64,000 nucleotides of DNA from positions 62,001-126,000 of the forward strand of contig JNKJ01000003.1 of the NCBI GenBank assembly GCA_000702025.1, in the 5' to 3' direction. Shown here piece by piece: positions 31,430-41,141 of this stretch. This stretch comes from Blautia schinkii DSM 10518. Lineage in GTDB: Bacteria > Bacillota > Clostridia > Lachnospirales > Lachnospiraceae. The stretch's first letter is position 1. Each line of letters starts with the position of its first letter. The notes under the pieces were generated by a model, which did no database searches, was not told where the DNA came from, and saw nothing but the letters and a program-made list of their open reading frames with translations. A program made the position numbers and the translations under genes.

Positions 31430-34084
31430 TTACTCCGTTCTGCCAGCTTCCAGCCGAAGCATGGTAAGCAGAATCCTTCTTGCACACATGCGCAATTCCG
31501 CCATAGTAATTTCTTCATTTTTCACTGCCTCGTATACACCCCTGATATCAGGATGAGAGCCCGGCATAATTAAATCATTGCCTGCACGGATGCAGCCGGC
31601 GCAGGTAGACGCAGGATATTTTCTCTTGTCGTTATCACTCTGGGAAGTAGTTCCCCAGTCAGTCATGATCATTCCGTCAAAGCCCCATTCGTCTCTGGCA
31701 AGCAGCGTCAGCAGCTCATAATGGTTAGCAGTATGTGTACCGTTGATCAGGTTATAGGAGGACATAATTGCGGCAGGATGCGCCTTCTTTGCCGCAATTT
31801 CAAACCCCTTGAGATATATTTCTCTTAATGTCCTCTCTGATACATGTGCATTTGTGCCGTGGCGGTTATCTTCCTGGTTATTGCAGGCAAAATGCTTCAT
31901 CGTCACACCTGCAAAGCGGAAGCTCTGTATTGCATTAATCACGGAGGCCGCGCACTCTCCCGTGATCAGCGGATCTTCTGAATAATACTCAAAATTTCGT
32001 CCGCATAAAGGATTCCGATGAATATTCATGGACGGTGCAAGCCATAGCTCCACATGGAAAGTCTGCATTTCCTTGCCTTCAATTTCACCACACTTTCTCC
32101 ATAGCTCCCTGTCCCACGTCTGTGCCAGCATGGTCGCCATTGGAAGCCCTGTAGTATATTGTTCGTATACCGTATGATTTACCCTGTCCTCGATATAATC
32201 TCCGCCCAATATCTTATCCACATTGCGTACAGACAAGATACCGTCTGTCAGAAGCCTTCCCTTTTCATCCACCTCATATTCCGGAAGCATTCGCAGTCCG
32301 CTGCCGCCATCCGACATATGCATATTGGGAATGCCCCTGCACTCCATCAGTTCTCTTGTTGTATCGCAGGTTCCAGGAGCCATAGGAACAATGATATCCG
32401 TCTCAGTATTGCTTCCATCATAGCTCGCAAAGGTGGCGTCCTCCCGTTCCCCGGCATTTCCTACACAGAGATAAGACATTTCTTCCGCGGTCAAAGAATT
32501 CACAAAATCATCAAGGCTTGTTCTGCCCGCCCGGACATCATCCAAGTGCAGCATACCGGGATTTCCGCCCGCCGTTTCCTCCTGCCACAAGGGGCTGCGG
32601 TATTGGTGACAGATACATGTAAGCTCCCCGCCGCTAATCTGAATAACCGGAATATTCTTATCTGCCAACGAATCTGCTGGAACCAAATTACAAGATTCAC
32701 TAAATTTCTCCTTATCTTTAGTTGACTTATCTTTAGATGACATTTCTTCCATCTCACAGTCAAGAGGAAATAGATTTTTACATTGTTCACAGATAATCTT
32801 CTCACTTATTCTAAGTATCGCTGCTTCTTTTGTATTCCCCGAGGAGTTTCCTAAACGCAGTATATAATCTCCTGGTTCCAGTATCCAGGCGCTGTCCTTC
32901 TCGCTGTAGCACGCTAAATCTCTGATATTTACAATAATATTTACAGTTTGGCTTTGCCCGGGCTGCAGCAGCTCCGTCTTTGCAAATCCTTTAAGCTCCT
33001 GATACGCTTTGTCTAACTGACCGCTCGGTGCAGATACATAAACCTGAACAACCTCTCTGCCTGCAAACCTGGTCCCAATGTTCGTAACTACTGTTTCTAT
33101 GCAAACAGTTTCTCCGGCTCTTTCAATCTCACCAGCTCCAATCTCGAATTCTGTGTATGACAAGCCATAGCCAAACGCATACGCGGGTGTGATATCAAAG
33201 GTATCAAAATACCGGTACCCTACAAAAATACCTTCAGAATACATCTCATCATCAAGATTGCCGTTCATAGCCGCAAAGTTTTCTGCATTTGGATAGTCCT
33301 CATACTTCACCGCCCAGGTGTCTACAAGTTTGCCCTCGGGTGTCACTTTACCGGTAAGCACATCCGCTACCGACAGACCTGTAACCCCTGCTGCCTGCCC
33401 CACAAAAAGCAGGGCGCTTAAGTTCGGCAGAGACCGTATAAAAGATGTATCCATGGGCGCTCCCACATTCAAAAGAACAATAAGCTTATCAAAATTCTCG
33501 GAAAGAATACTTAAATTCTCCTTTTCTTCTTTTGAAAGCAGATAATCACCTTCCACAAGTCTGCGGTCCGCATCCTCGCCAGCCACACGGGAAATCACAA
33601 AAATCGCGGTATCCACCTCTCCCGTCTCACTGTCCGCTTGCTTTGCATCCTGTAAATCCTCCTGGGTAATCATAGGCTGTACAGCCGGAACATACGGCTC
33701 CTTATACATTTTTAGAACACCGTTCATCAGAACGCCCCCGGAAGCCTCACGGATTGCCTGATAATACGCATCTTCCTCCGCCTTCATAGCTGCAGCATAA
33801 CGTTCCAGATACCCCTTGGTTGTCACAGTGATTCCGGCACGCTCCAATCCCTCTTCAATGCTGACCTCCTCACGGCTGGTAAAGCTTGCAGCCCCCAACC
33901 CGCAAAACACAGTATTCTTAGCGCCATAACCATAAAGCGCCACACATCTACCCGCCGCAATCGGTAATACCCCTTTATGCTCCAGCAGCACCATTCCCCT
34001 GGCAGCAATATCGCGAACCAAAGCTGTATGCTCTTTCTCCTGCTGTGGGATTACTCCAGGTTTATTTCCATAATATTTATTCAT
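31430..34084 (-). CDS. Circularly permuted GH3 beta-glycosidase
   Basis: 884 aa. The usual order of GH3 domains is reversed: the alpha/beta sandwich domain comes first (about 20-270, GMVLLEHKGVLPI, DTSFIRSLPNLSALLFVGQAAG), then a fibronectin-like domain (about 320-430), and the (beta/alpha)8 domain last (about 540-870) with GRNFEYYSEDPLITG, VTMKHFACNNQE and the nucleophile Asp in MIMTDWG (near 810). The same permuted form is known in rumen and gut GH3 enzymes. No signal peptide. Probably trims beta-linked sugars from imported oligosaccharides. Confidence 0.9.
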   Translation of the reverse strand: MNKYYGNKPGVIPQQEKEHTALVRDIAARGMVLLEHKGVLPIAAGRCVALYGYGAKNTVFCGLGAASFTSREEVSIEEGLERAGITVTTKGYLERYAAAMKAEEDAYYQAIREASGGVLMNGVLKMYKEPYVPAVQPMITQEDLQDAKQADSETGEVDTAIFVISRVAGEDADRRLVEGDYLLSKEEKENLSILSENFDKLIVLLNVGAPMDTSFIRSLPNLSALLFVGQAAGVTGLSVADVLTGKVTPEGKLVDTWAVKYEDYPNAENFAAMNGNLDDEMYSEGIFVGYRYFDTFDITPAYAFGYGLSYTEFEIGAGEIERAGETVCIETVVTNIGTRFAGREVVQVYVSAPSGQLDKAYQELKGFAKTELLQPGQSQTVNIIVNIRDLACYSEKDSAWILEPGDYILRLGNSSGNTKEAAILRISEKIICEQCKNLFPLDCEMEEMSSKDKSTKDKEKFSESCNLVPADSLADKNIPVIQISGGELTCICHQYRSPLWQEETAGGNPGMLHLDDVRAGRTSLDDFVNSLTAEEMSYLCVGNAGEREDATFASYDGSNTETDIIVPMAPGTCDTTRELMECRGIPNMHMSDGGSGLRMLPEYEVDEKGRLLTDGILSVRNVDKILGGDYIEDRVNHTVYEQYTTGLPMATMLAQTWDRELWRKCGEIEGKEMQTFHVELWLAPSMNIHRNPLCGRNFEYYSEDPLITGECAASVINAIQSFRFAGVTMKHFACNNQEDNRHGTNAHVSERTLREIYLKGFEIAAKKAHPAAIMSSYNLINGTHTANHYELLTLLARDEWGFDGMIMTDWGTTSQSDNDKRKYPASTCAGCIRAGNDLIMPGSHPDIRGVYEAVKNEEITMAELRMCARRILLTMLRLEAGRTE

Positions 34085-34214
34085 TGCCTATTTCCTCCTC
34101 TCTGTATATAAACAGCCACACGATTGCATTTTGACAAGTATATCCTTTGTAACTGATTAGTACCCTCACAATTACGAGCGATATATCCTGCCGTACAATT
34201 ACTATTTCTCGTAC

Positions 34215-36347
34215 TTACTCCAACAAAAAGACGCCTCTGTAAGAAATCAGCCGAATTGCCTCCCCCTTCTGCACTGTACGTACGGAACCATCGGATGGAT
34301 CCCATACCTGAATACTTCCGTTGTCAATTTCAGAGGTATTCCGTGATGTGCATCTCTGCCAATTTACCTCTGCGTCCTCTTCTGAATTATTCACAACAAA
34401 ATACATAACTTTGCCATCCTTAACAAAGCGGGCCTTTAAAAGCATTGGATTGCCGGGGGCACTAAGCACCAATTCCTGCTCCTGTCCATTCAGCCTGTCC
34501 AGGATTTCTTCCTCTGACACAGCAGAAAAATCCTCTGTCTCTACACATCTCGGTCCCCGGATTGCTTCTTCACGGAAATCATAAAATACGAAATCATTTT
34601 TCTCCCCGATTCTCACCGACGGGAGCTGATCGGCAAACCAGATATTTACACCTGCTTTTTTCAGGCAGATCAAAGCCTCCCATGTATCTCTCCAAATTGC
34701 GTCCATACATGGCAGAATAATATTTTTCACTGTAATACCGGAAATCTTCGCTGTTCCGTTTGTGAGAGATTTAGACGCCTCCACGATATCCTCACGATCT
34801 GCAAACAGATAGTCATGTCCCTCTTCGTAAATCCGCCGCGTCAGAGAAAGGATGGAACGGTCTGTCGTACAGTCTGAAGATTCCTGCGCACAATGTCCCG
34901 GCCTTGTTTTCGCCTGTACATCCTCAAGCGCATAATACACAAAGGTACCACAGTCATTCTGTACGCCGTCCAGCATGTAACCCAGCCGACCCACATATTC
35001 ATTTACCCAACGGGCCTGCTCCGCACTCATGTAGCCTCTATAGTTTTTCAATAATTCCGGACTGTAAGATGCGAAATCTGATGAGAAATAGGAGTTAATG
35101 CATCTGCAGCCTCCCAGATACAGCAAATTCAAAATGCCGGTTGCATAACGTACCGGTTCTTTATCAAAATACGGGATATCAATAAACGGACACAGCTCTG
35201 TCATCAGCCCGTTTATTCCTTTTTTCCTCGCTGCCATCTGTGCAAAACGTGTGGTATTATAGTGATAGATTTTCGGATACGCTGCCAGTACATCAACCCC
35301 TGGATAGTCTGTAGCCTTAAGTACCTCAAGATAAGAACCATAGTAAAGCACATGGTGCCGCAGCGCTTCCTCCGCCAGATAATGCCCGGAGAATCCGGTG
35401 CCATGCTCATGACACCACTCAGAAATCTGTTTCACATAAGCCTTGGCCACAAGCTTTCCAACAAGCTGGTAAAATAACACCCTTATATTCCAGGAGCTTT
35501 CCCGCCCCTCAAAAATCTGAGGAAGATATGGTAAAATGGAAAACCCATACTCCTGCTGAAAATCCTCAAATAATCCTTCCTTCCATGGCGCAAGTGCGTA
35601 CGGCCACACCTCATCTCCGTGCATATACGCTGCCATCAGACTAGGCTCATCCGTAAATACGGCACACGCATTGCTGTACGCCTCCGGTGAGGCATCCGCG
35701 ATAGGCTCATAGCATACATCAAGAAAACGCCGTACTGCCTTTTCATCCATGATATTGATATAGCGGCTGCGTGAGCAGACATTATGAGTCAGATGCGTTC
35801 CTTCATAGCAGGATTTTACACAAAATACAAAAAACGCCTCGTTTTCCTTTAAATCGCATTCACAATATGTATCTGTAAACGGTACCGGCTCCATATCGTC
35901 ATAAACAATCCGGCTAGTATTCATAACAGAGCAATCCACCGGATATTTCGCCGCCCAGATAATCCGGTCGGATTCCTCATCCAGATGAAAAACTGTATGT
36001 CTGGGCGTATATGCAATCTTGCGTACCATATAAAAACCTTTTGCCTCAAGCTCCGGATGCTCTTCCAAAGCCAGGCCCCCTGCGTAACCGGAAGGATAAC
36101 CCTTTTCATCATAAATCCAGTAATCCAATCCACGTTGTTTTAATTCCTTAAGCAATTCGTCAAATTCCTGTAGATTCTGTGGATTAGACGTGTACCCATT
36201 CTCCTGACTAGGATTGGTCGCCACACCTCCATATCCAAATTCCTTGACAGCCTCCATCAGAACCTCAGCCTGCCGCGGCCATGCATGTATGATGGTTTTC
36301 ATCCGATATCCGGCCGCTGGATTTAAAAATTCTTCTCTATTCATCAT
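34215..36347 (-). CDS. GH106-like glycoside hydrolase (candidate alpha-L-rhamnosidase)
   Basis: 710 aa, cytoplasmic. The N-terminal barrel region carries WIYDEKGYPSGYAGG (near 97-111), a motif I associate with GH106-type proteins, and AVFTDEPSLMAAY (near 236), FSGHYLAEEALRHH (near 325) and MTELCPFIDIPYF. It lies between a GH78 rhamnosidase and a permuted GH3. GH106 enzymes need calcium and invert. Classification is by motif memory and could be a related unclassified family. The first two codons are both ATG; the second has slightly better spacing from GGAG. Confidence 0.65.
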   Translation of the reverse strand: MMNREEFLNPAAGYRMKTIIHAWPRQAEVLMEAVKEFGYGGVATNPSQENGYTSNPQNLQEFDELLKELKQRGLDYWIYDEKGYPSGYAGGLALEEHPELEAKGFYMVRKIAYTPRHTVFHLDEESDRIIWAAKYPVDCSVMNTSRIVYDDMEPVPFTDTYCECDLKENEAFFVFCVKSCYEGTHLTHNVCSRSRYINIMDEKAVRRFLDVCYEPIADASPEAYSNACAVFTDEPSLMAAYMHGDEVWPYALAPWKEGLFEDFQQEYGFSILPYLPQIFEGRESSWNIRVLFYQLVGKLVAKAYVKQISEWCHEHGTGFSGHYLAEEALRHHVLYYGSYLEVLKATDYPGVDVLAAYPKIYHYNTTRFAQMAARKKGINGLMTELCPFIDIPYFDKEPVRYATGILNLLYLGGCRCINSYFSSDFASYSPELLKNYRGYMSAEQARWVNEYVGRLGYMLDGVQNDCGTFVYYALEDVQAKTRPGHCAQESSDCTTDRSILSLTRRIYEEGHDYLFADREDIVEASKSLTNGTAKISGITVKNIILPCMDAIWRDTWEALICLKKAGVNIWFADQLPSVRIGEKNDFVFYDFREEAIRGPRCVETEDFSAVSEEEILDRLNGQEQELVLSAPGNPMLLKARFVKDGKVMYFVVNNSEEDAEVNWQRCTSRNTSEIDNGSIQVWDPSDGSVRTVQKGEAIRLISYRGVFLLE

Positions 36348-36443
36348 CTTCTCCTATAAGCTCGTCATATTTCACTAATTCAAAATAAAATTTTATCACC
36401 CAACCTGTGTTTGATATTCCACAGGCCGGATGATAGCATCAAC

Positions 36444-39215
36444 TTAAATACCTTTTAAAAATTCTCCAAGCTTCTTCATCTGTTTCTCTGATATGGAAGG
36501 AGGGAAAAGCTCCCGCATTTCATTTACTGAATATCCCAAATACTGAAGGGGCACATCAACACCCAGTTCTTTTATATACTGATCCACTGCTGGTATACGA
36601 AACAGTTCTCTCCATGTAGAATCAAGACTGTATACCTTTAAAAGGGACTTCGTCAAGTGATACTCTATCTGATAATGCCCCGCTTCCAGAATACATATTC
36701 CATCCTGCACATTGGCAGTCATTGGGTTATCCTTATGAGCAAGTACAACGTCCGGTGCAAGGGGAAGCCTCAGTTCTGCCTGCCCCCCAAAAGGAACTCC
36801 GACCTCCAGCTTTACGTAATCAGGCTCTGTCAGCTCCCATGCACAGCGATAAGTTCCGCAGGCAGAATCATACGTTCCTTCCATGGACCGAAGCTCCCAG
36901 TTCAGCTCCGGTTCCATGCGTACTTTACGAAATCCAGGCGCACAATCCATCGTGTTGATTCCCACTCCATGGCGGAACATCCACTCGACAATGGAGCCAT
37001 AGGAATAATGGTTCATACTGTTCATCCCGGTACCTGAAATCCTTCCGTCCTCCAAAAGACTGTTCCAGCGCTCCCAGATTGTCGTTGCCCCCAGCTTCAC
37101 TTCGTACAGCCAACCCGGGTACTCTTCATTGAGAAGCAGTCCATAGGCAATATCCCCCATCCCATTGTCTGATAGGATATTGCACATGAGCGGAGTACCC
37201 ACGAACCCTGTCTTTAGCTTTCCGTCATTTTCCTCATAAAGCTTTCTGAGCTGTCCTCTGATCAGCTCCACATTCTCCGAAAGCCCATACTTCAAGGTAA
37301 GAAGAAGCGCGGTCTGGGTCTTAATGCAGCAGCGCCCCGTAGGGCTGTAATATTCTTCTTTCACAATTTGGAACTGTTCCTGCGACAGCTTGTCATAAAA
37401 ATGCTGTTCTTCTTTTTTCCCCAGTTTTTCGGCCGCTTTCGCCACCAAGCCCGAGCTCACTGCATAATAAACATTGGCAATAAACTCCTCATCCGTTCCC
37501 CCAAGTACCTGCTCGTCCCCTGCCTGAGGATGGTCAAGCGCCAGCCAGTCGCCGTAATGAAACACGTATCTCCATGCATGATTTTCGCCGTCCACTTTCC
37601 GGATATAGTCCACCCAGCTTTTCATACTTTCAAACTGATCTTCCAGGATACTCTTATCTCCATACAGCAGATACAGATTCCATGGCATAATACATGCCGC
37701 ATCTCCCCATACACAGGCTGTGCTGTCAACCCCCGGTGAGGGGACCACATCTGGCACCAGACCTTCCCTGTGGGACTGTTCTTTCCCCATATCATAGAGA
37801 TACTTCGCATAAAAAGCATAGGTATCCTCAAGATAAGCAGCAGTGGAAGAAAACACCTGCGCATCCCCGGTCCATCCAAGGCGCTCGTCTCTTTGAGGGC
37901 AGTCTGTGGGCACATCAATAAAGTTACTTTTTAATCCCCAGCGGACATTTTCAATCAGACGGTTTACCAAAGGCAGGCCTGTTTTCAGTTCCCCTGCCTG
38001 GTGCATTTCACTGTATAAAGCGATTCCCCGGAAAGCCTCCTTTTTGAGGTCCGAGACTCCTTCTATCTTTACATAGCGATAGCCAAAATAAGTAAAATGC
38101 GGCATTAAAATATGCTCTTCCCCATCTGAAATATAGATATATTCTGATTTGGCACTTCTCAGATTTTCATTATAAAAATTCCCCTGCTGCAGAACTTCCC
38201 CGGTCTGGATATGTATCATTGTACCTTTGGGCTCATGGACACGCAGTGTAAAGATTCCTGCAAATTCCTGTCCCAGATCAAACACCTTTTCTCCGGCGGG
38301 CGTGTGAATCAGTTCCACAGGCGCAAACTCCTCATGCATGGTAACCGGAAGGCTCATCCGCTCTGTCAATTCGCCCCCCGGTGCCTGACAAAGCCGGGCC
38401 TTTTCCAGCGACAGCTTCTCCAGGGTGTCGTCCTGATGTTCTCCGTCATAAAAATTAGAAAAAGTAATATTGCTTCTTGACACCTGCCAGCTTTCGTCTG
38501 TTCCTATAGTTTCCTGCGTTCCATCCTTATAAAACAGCTGCAGCTCTGCTATGAGCTTCCAGTCTTTTCCCCAAAATCCTGTGACTCCCTCTTTGGTAAA
38601 ACCGAATCTGCCCTTGTACCAGCCATTGCCAAGAAGGACGGAAAGCCTGCCGCTATGTTTCAATTCCTCGGTCACGTCATAGGTTTGATATTGAACCCAC
38701 TGTGTGTAATCATTGCTGTAAGGCGCAAAAAATTCTGTTCCAATCCTGATTCCGTTATAGTAGGCTTCATAAAGTCCCAGACCGCATATATAAAGCCTGG
38801 CTCTCTCCACCTCTTTTTGAGGGAATATCTCTTTTTCAAAATAAGGATGACGATTTTCACTGCTGTCGCAGGTAATCCACTTACCTTTCCATTCCTGTTC
38901 TCTCTTTCCGGTTTCAAACCACTGAATCTGGCTTACCGCCTCTTCCTTCAGGTTGCTTCTTACAGCGACTCTCCAATAATAACGGCACGCAGGCTGTAGA
39001 TTTATCTCTACCCTGGTTCCCAGGCTGTCCAACTTATCTGACCATCCAGTATCTTCCAGAACATTTTCCATTGTCTCATCTGACGCAATCACAATTCTTG
39101 CCTGTGTCTGATGCGTTCCCTGTGCCTCTTTTACTTTCCAGGAAAGCACAGTCCTGGTCATTCGAAAACCAAGTGGATTGGTAAGATGATTTACTTTGCA
39201 ATCATATATCTGCAT
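36444..39215 (-). CDS. GH78 alpha-L-rhamnosidase
   Basis: About 923 aa, cytoplasmic. It shows the full GH78 layout: N-terminal beta domains (LTNPLGFRMTRTVLSW at the start, YYWRVAVRS), a rhamnosidase N-domain with LYICGLGLYEAYYNG and LLGNGWYKGRFGF, the six-hairpin barrel with DCPQRDERLGWTGDAQ (near 440) holding the general acid, and a C-terminal domain. The start chosen (MQIYDCKVNHLTN) has GAGGAAA ahead and agrees with family N-termini; an ATG 7 codons earlier is possible. Directly downstream of the ABC permeases, so it should act on imported rhamnosides. Confidence 0.92.
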   Translation of the reverse strand: MQIYDCKVNHLTNPLGFRMTRTVLSWKVKEAQGTHQTQARIVIASDETMENVLEDTGWSDKLDSLGTRVEINLQPACRYYWRVAVRSNLKEEAVSQIQWFETGKREQEWKGKWITCDSSENRHPYFEKEIFPQKEVERARLYICGLGLYEAYYNGIRIGTEFFAPYSNDYTQWVQYQTYDVTEELKHSGRLSVLLGNGWYKGRFGFTKEGVTGFWGKDWKLIAELQLFYKDGTQETIGTDESWQVSRSNITFSNFYDGEHQDDTLEKLSLEKARLCQAPGGELTERMSLPVTMHEEFAPVELIHTPAGEKVFDLGQEFAGIFTLRVHEPKGTMIHIQTGEVLQQGNFYNENLRSAKSEYIYISDGEEHILMPHFTYFGYRYVKIEGVSDLKKEAFRGIALYSEMHQAGELKTGLPLVNRLIENVRWGLKSNFIDVPTDCPQRDERLGWTGDAQVFSSTAAYLEDTYAFYAKYLYDMGKEQSHREGLVPDVVPSPGVDSTACVWGDAACIMPWNLYLLYGDKSILEDQFESMKSWVDYIRKVDGENHAWRYVFHYGDWLALDHPQAGDEQVLGGTDEEFIANVYYAVSSGLVAKAAEKLGKKEEQHFYDKLSQEQFQIVKEEYYSPTGRCCIKTQTALLLTLKYGLSENVELIRGQLRKLYEENDGKLKTGFVGTPLMCNILSDNGMGDIAYGLLLNEEYPGWLYEVKLGATTIWERWNSLLEDGRISGTGMNSMNHYSYGSIVEWMFRHGVGINTMDCAPGFRKVRMEPELNWELRSMEGTYDSACGTYRCAWELTEPDYVKLEVGVPFGGQAELRLPLAPDVVLAHKDNPMTANVQDGICILEAGHYQIEYHLTKSLLKVYSLDSTWRELFRIPAVDQYIKELGVDVPLQYLGYSVNEMRELFPPSISEKQMKKLGEFLKGI

Positions 39216-39242
39216 GATTTTCCTCTTTTCACTCATATTTCT

Positions 39243-40130
39243 TTAGCCCTTCACGCCACCTACCACAATACCCTTCACGAAATACTTCTGAAGGAAAGGA
39301 TAGATTGCCATAACCGGCAGCACAGCAATGACGGCAATTCCCATACGGATGCCCACCGTAGGTAATTTAATATTGGCCGCGTCCGCTCCCAGCAGGCTGG
39401 CGCTTCTGGAAAGAAATTCTACATTCTGGATCATATTGTTCAGAATCATCTGAATCGTGTTTAGATTGTTGTCTGTCACATAATACATTCCGTTCATCCA
39501 GTCATTCCAGTAATTCAATCCCACCATCAGCACCAAAGTAACCAGCATAGGCTTGGAAAGCGGCAGAATCACCTTTGTAAGAATGCGCATTTCCCCTGCT
39601 CCGTCCAGCTTCGCCGCCTCAATTAGAGAATCCGGAATACTTGCCGTAAAGAAGGAGCGCATCATAATCACATAAAAAGCATTCATCATCAGATTCGGAA
39701 TCAGCAGCGCCCAAATGGTGTTTTTGATATGAAACGTGTTCGCATACATCATATAAGTAGGAACCAGTCCGCCATTAAACAGCATTGTAAAAAACAGGAT
39801 AAAGGACAAAATATTACGGTAAGGAAGGTCCTTTCTGGATAAAGGATAGGCAAACAGCACGGTCATAGAAATGTTGCACAAGGTTCCTGCGACCGTTACC
39901 AGGATTGTCATAAAATATCCCCGGAAAATGGTTTTTGCACTCCGGAAAATATACTGGTAGGTTTCCAAACTGAATTCCTCCGGGAAAAAGCTGTAGCCAT
40001 TGCGAAGCAGCGTCTGCTCTCCTGTAAAAGATGCCATGACCATTAAAAGAAACGGAAGCACACAGCACAGTACCAGTATTATCATAAAAAGATGCATAAT
40101 CGTCTGCTGAATTTTGTCATGTTGTACCAT
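39243..40130 (-). CDS. ABC sugar permease, LplC/AraQ type
   Basis: 295 aa with six predicted membrane segments. The EAA loop that docks the ATPase is EAAKLDGAGEMRILTKVILP (near 190-209). C-terminus FLQKYFVKGIVVGGVKG is typical. It pairs with the LplB-type permease encoded 15 bp upstream and the binding protein before that. GGAGGGG precedes the start. Confidence 0.93.
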   Translation of the reverse strand: MVQHDKIQQTIMHLFMIILVLCCVLPFLLMVMASFTGEQTLLRNGYSFFPEEFSLETYQYIFRSAKTIFRGYFMTILVTVAGTLCNISMTVLFAYPLSRKDLPYRNILSFILFFTMLFNGGLVPTYMMYANTFHIKNTIWALLIPNLMMNAFYVIMMRSFFTASIPDSLIEAAKLDGAGEMRILTKVILPLSKPMLVTLVLMVGLNYWNDWMNGMYYVTDNNLNTIQMILNNMIQNVEFLSRSASLLGADAANIKLPTVGIRMGIAVIAVLPVMAIYPFLQKYFVKGIVVGGVKG

Positions 40131-40145
40131 CTGTTCATCCCCTCC

Positions 40146-41075
40146 TTAAAACAGCGCGTTATCTTTGTCGACTTTATTTACCACCAGGTTGGCTGTGAGT
40201 ACCAGAATAAATCCGCAGATTGACTGGAAGAATCCCGCTGCGGCAGAACGTCCCACATCATTAAGGAGCATAAGCCCTTTATACACATACACATCAATGG
40301 TAGTAGTTACATCATACAAAAGTCCTGAGTTCTGCGGCACCTGATAGAACAGTCCGAAATCCGAATAAAATACTCGGCCGATTGCCAGGAGCGTCATGGT
40401 AATGATCGTGGGGCGAAGTCCCGGAAGAGTCACATGCCAGATTCTCTGCCATCTGGAGGCTCCGTCAACCACAGCAGCCTCGTACAGGGCAGAATCAATT
40501 CCAATGACCGTAGCGTAATAAATAATGCTGTTATATCCAAAGCTTTTCCACAAATTTACAATTACAAATATAAAGGGCCAGTATTTCGCAGTCATGTACC
40601 AGTTAATGTTCGTCCCAAGGGATTTGTTGATAAAACCGCTGTCAGAACTTAAAAACGCAAAAACTATGTAGCTCACAACTACCATGGAGATCAGGTAGGG
40701 AATTAAAATAAACACCTGATATACCTTTTTCGGGAGCTTTCCGTGAAGCTCATTCAGAATAATCGCCACAGCGATGGCAAACACCGTACCGGTTATGATA
40801 AAAACAAGATTATACCCCAGGGTATTCCGAATCATCAGCCAGGCATCCCTGGTACCGAACAGGAACTTGAAGTTACTGAGGCCCGCCCAATCACTGCCCC
40901 AGATTCCTTCCTTATAATTGTATTTCTTAAAAGCCACTACCAAACCTGCCATAGGCGCATAGTTGTTGATGATAAGGTAAATCAGCCCCGGCGCCATCAT
41001 GGCATATAATTCCCAGTGACGGAACACATTTTTCCAACCACCGTTTTTTTTCACCTTTTTTGCTGTTGCTGCCAT
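40146..41075 (-). CDS. ABC sugar permease, LplB type
   Basis: 309 aa from the ATG behind AAAGGAGAAA; a frame 20 codons longer lacks a ribosome site. Six membrane segments and an EAA loop EAAVVDGASRWQRIWHVTLP (near 185-204). The N-terminal WELYAMMAPGLIYLIINNYAPM is characteristic of LplB-type permeases for oligosaccharides. No ATPase gene is present in the locus, so a shared MsmX-like ATPase is likely. Confidence 0.93.
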   Translation of the reverse strand: MAATAKKVKKNGGWKNVFRHWELYAMMAPGLIYLIINNYAPMAGLVVAFKKYNYKEGIWGSDWAGLSNFKFLFGTRDAWLMIRNTLGYNLVFIITGTVFAIAVAIILNELHGKLPKKVYQVFILIPYLISMVVVSYIVFAFLSSDSGFINKSLGTNINWYMTAKYWPFIFVIVNLWKSFGYNSIIYYATVIGIDSALYEAAVVDGASRWQRIWHVTLPGLRPTIITMTLLAIGRVFYSDFGLFYQVPQNSGLLYDVTTTIDVYVYKGLMLLNDVGRSAAAGFFQSICGFILVLTANLVVNKVDKDNALF

Positions 41076-41141
41076 TTTTTTCTCCTTTCGGGCAAAATGA
41101 TAGCGGCAGAGACTAACTCTGCCGCCAGTTTCCAAGACTAA

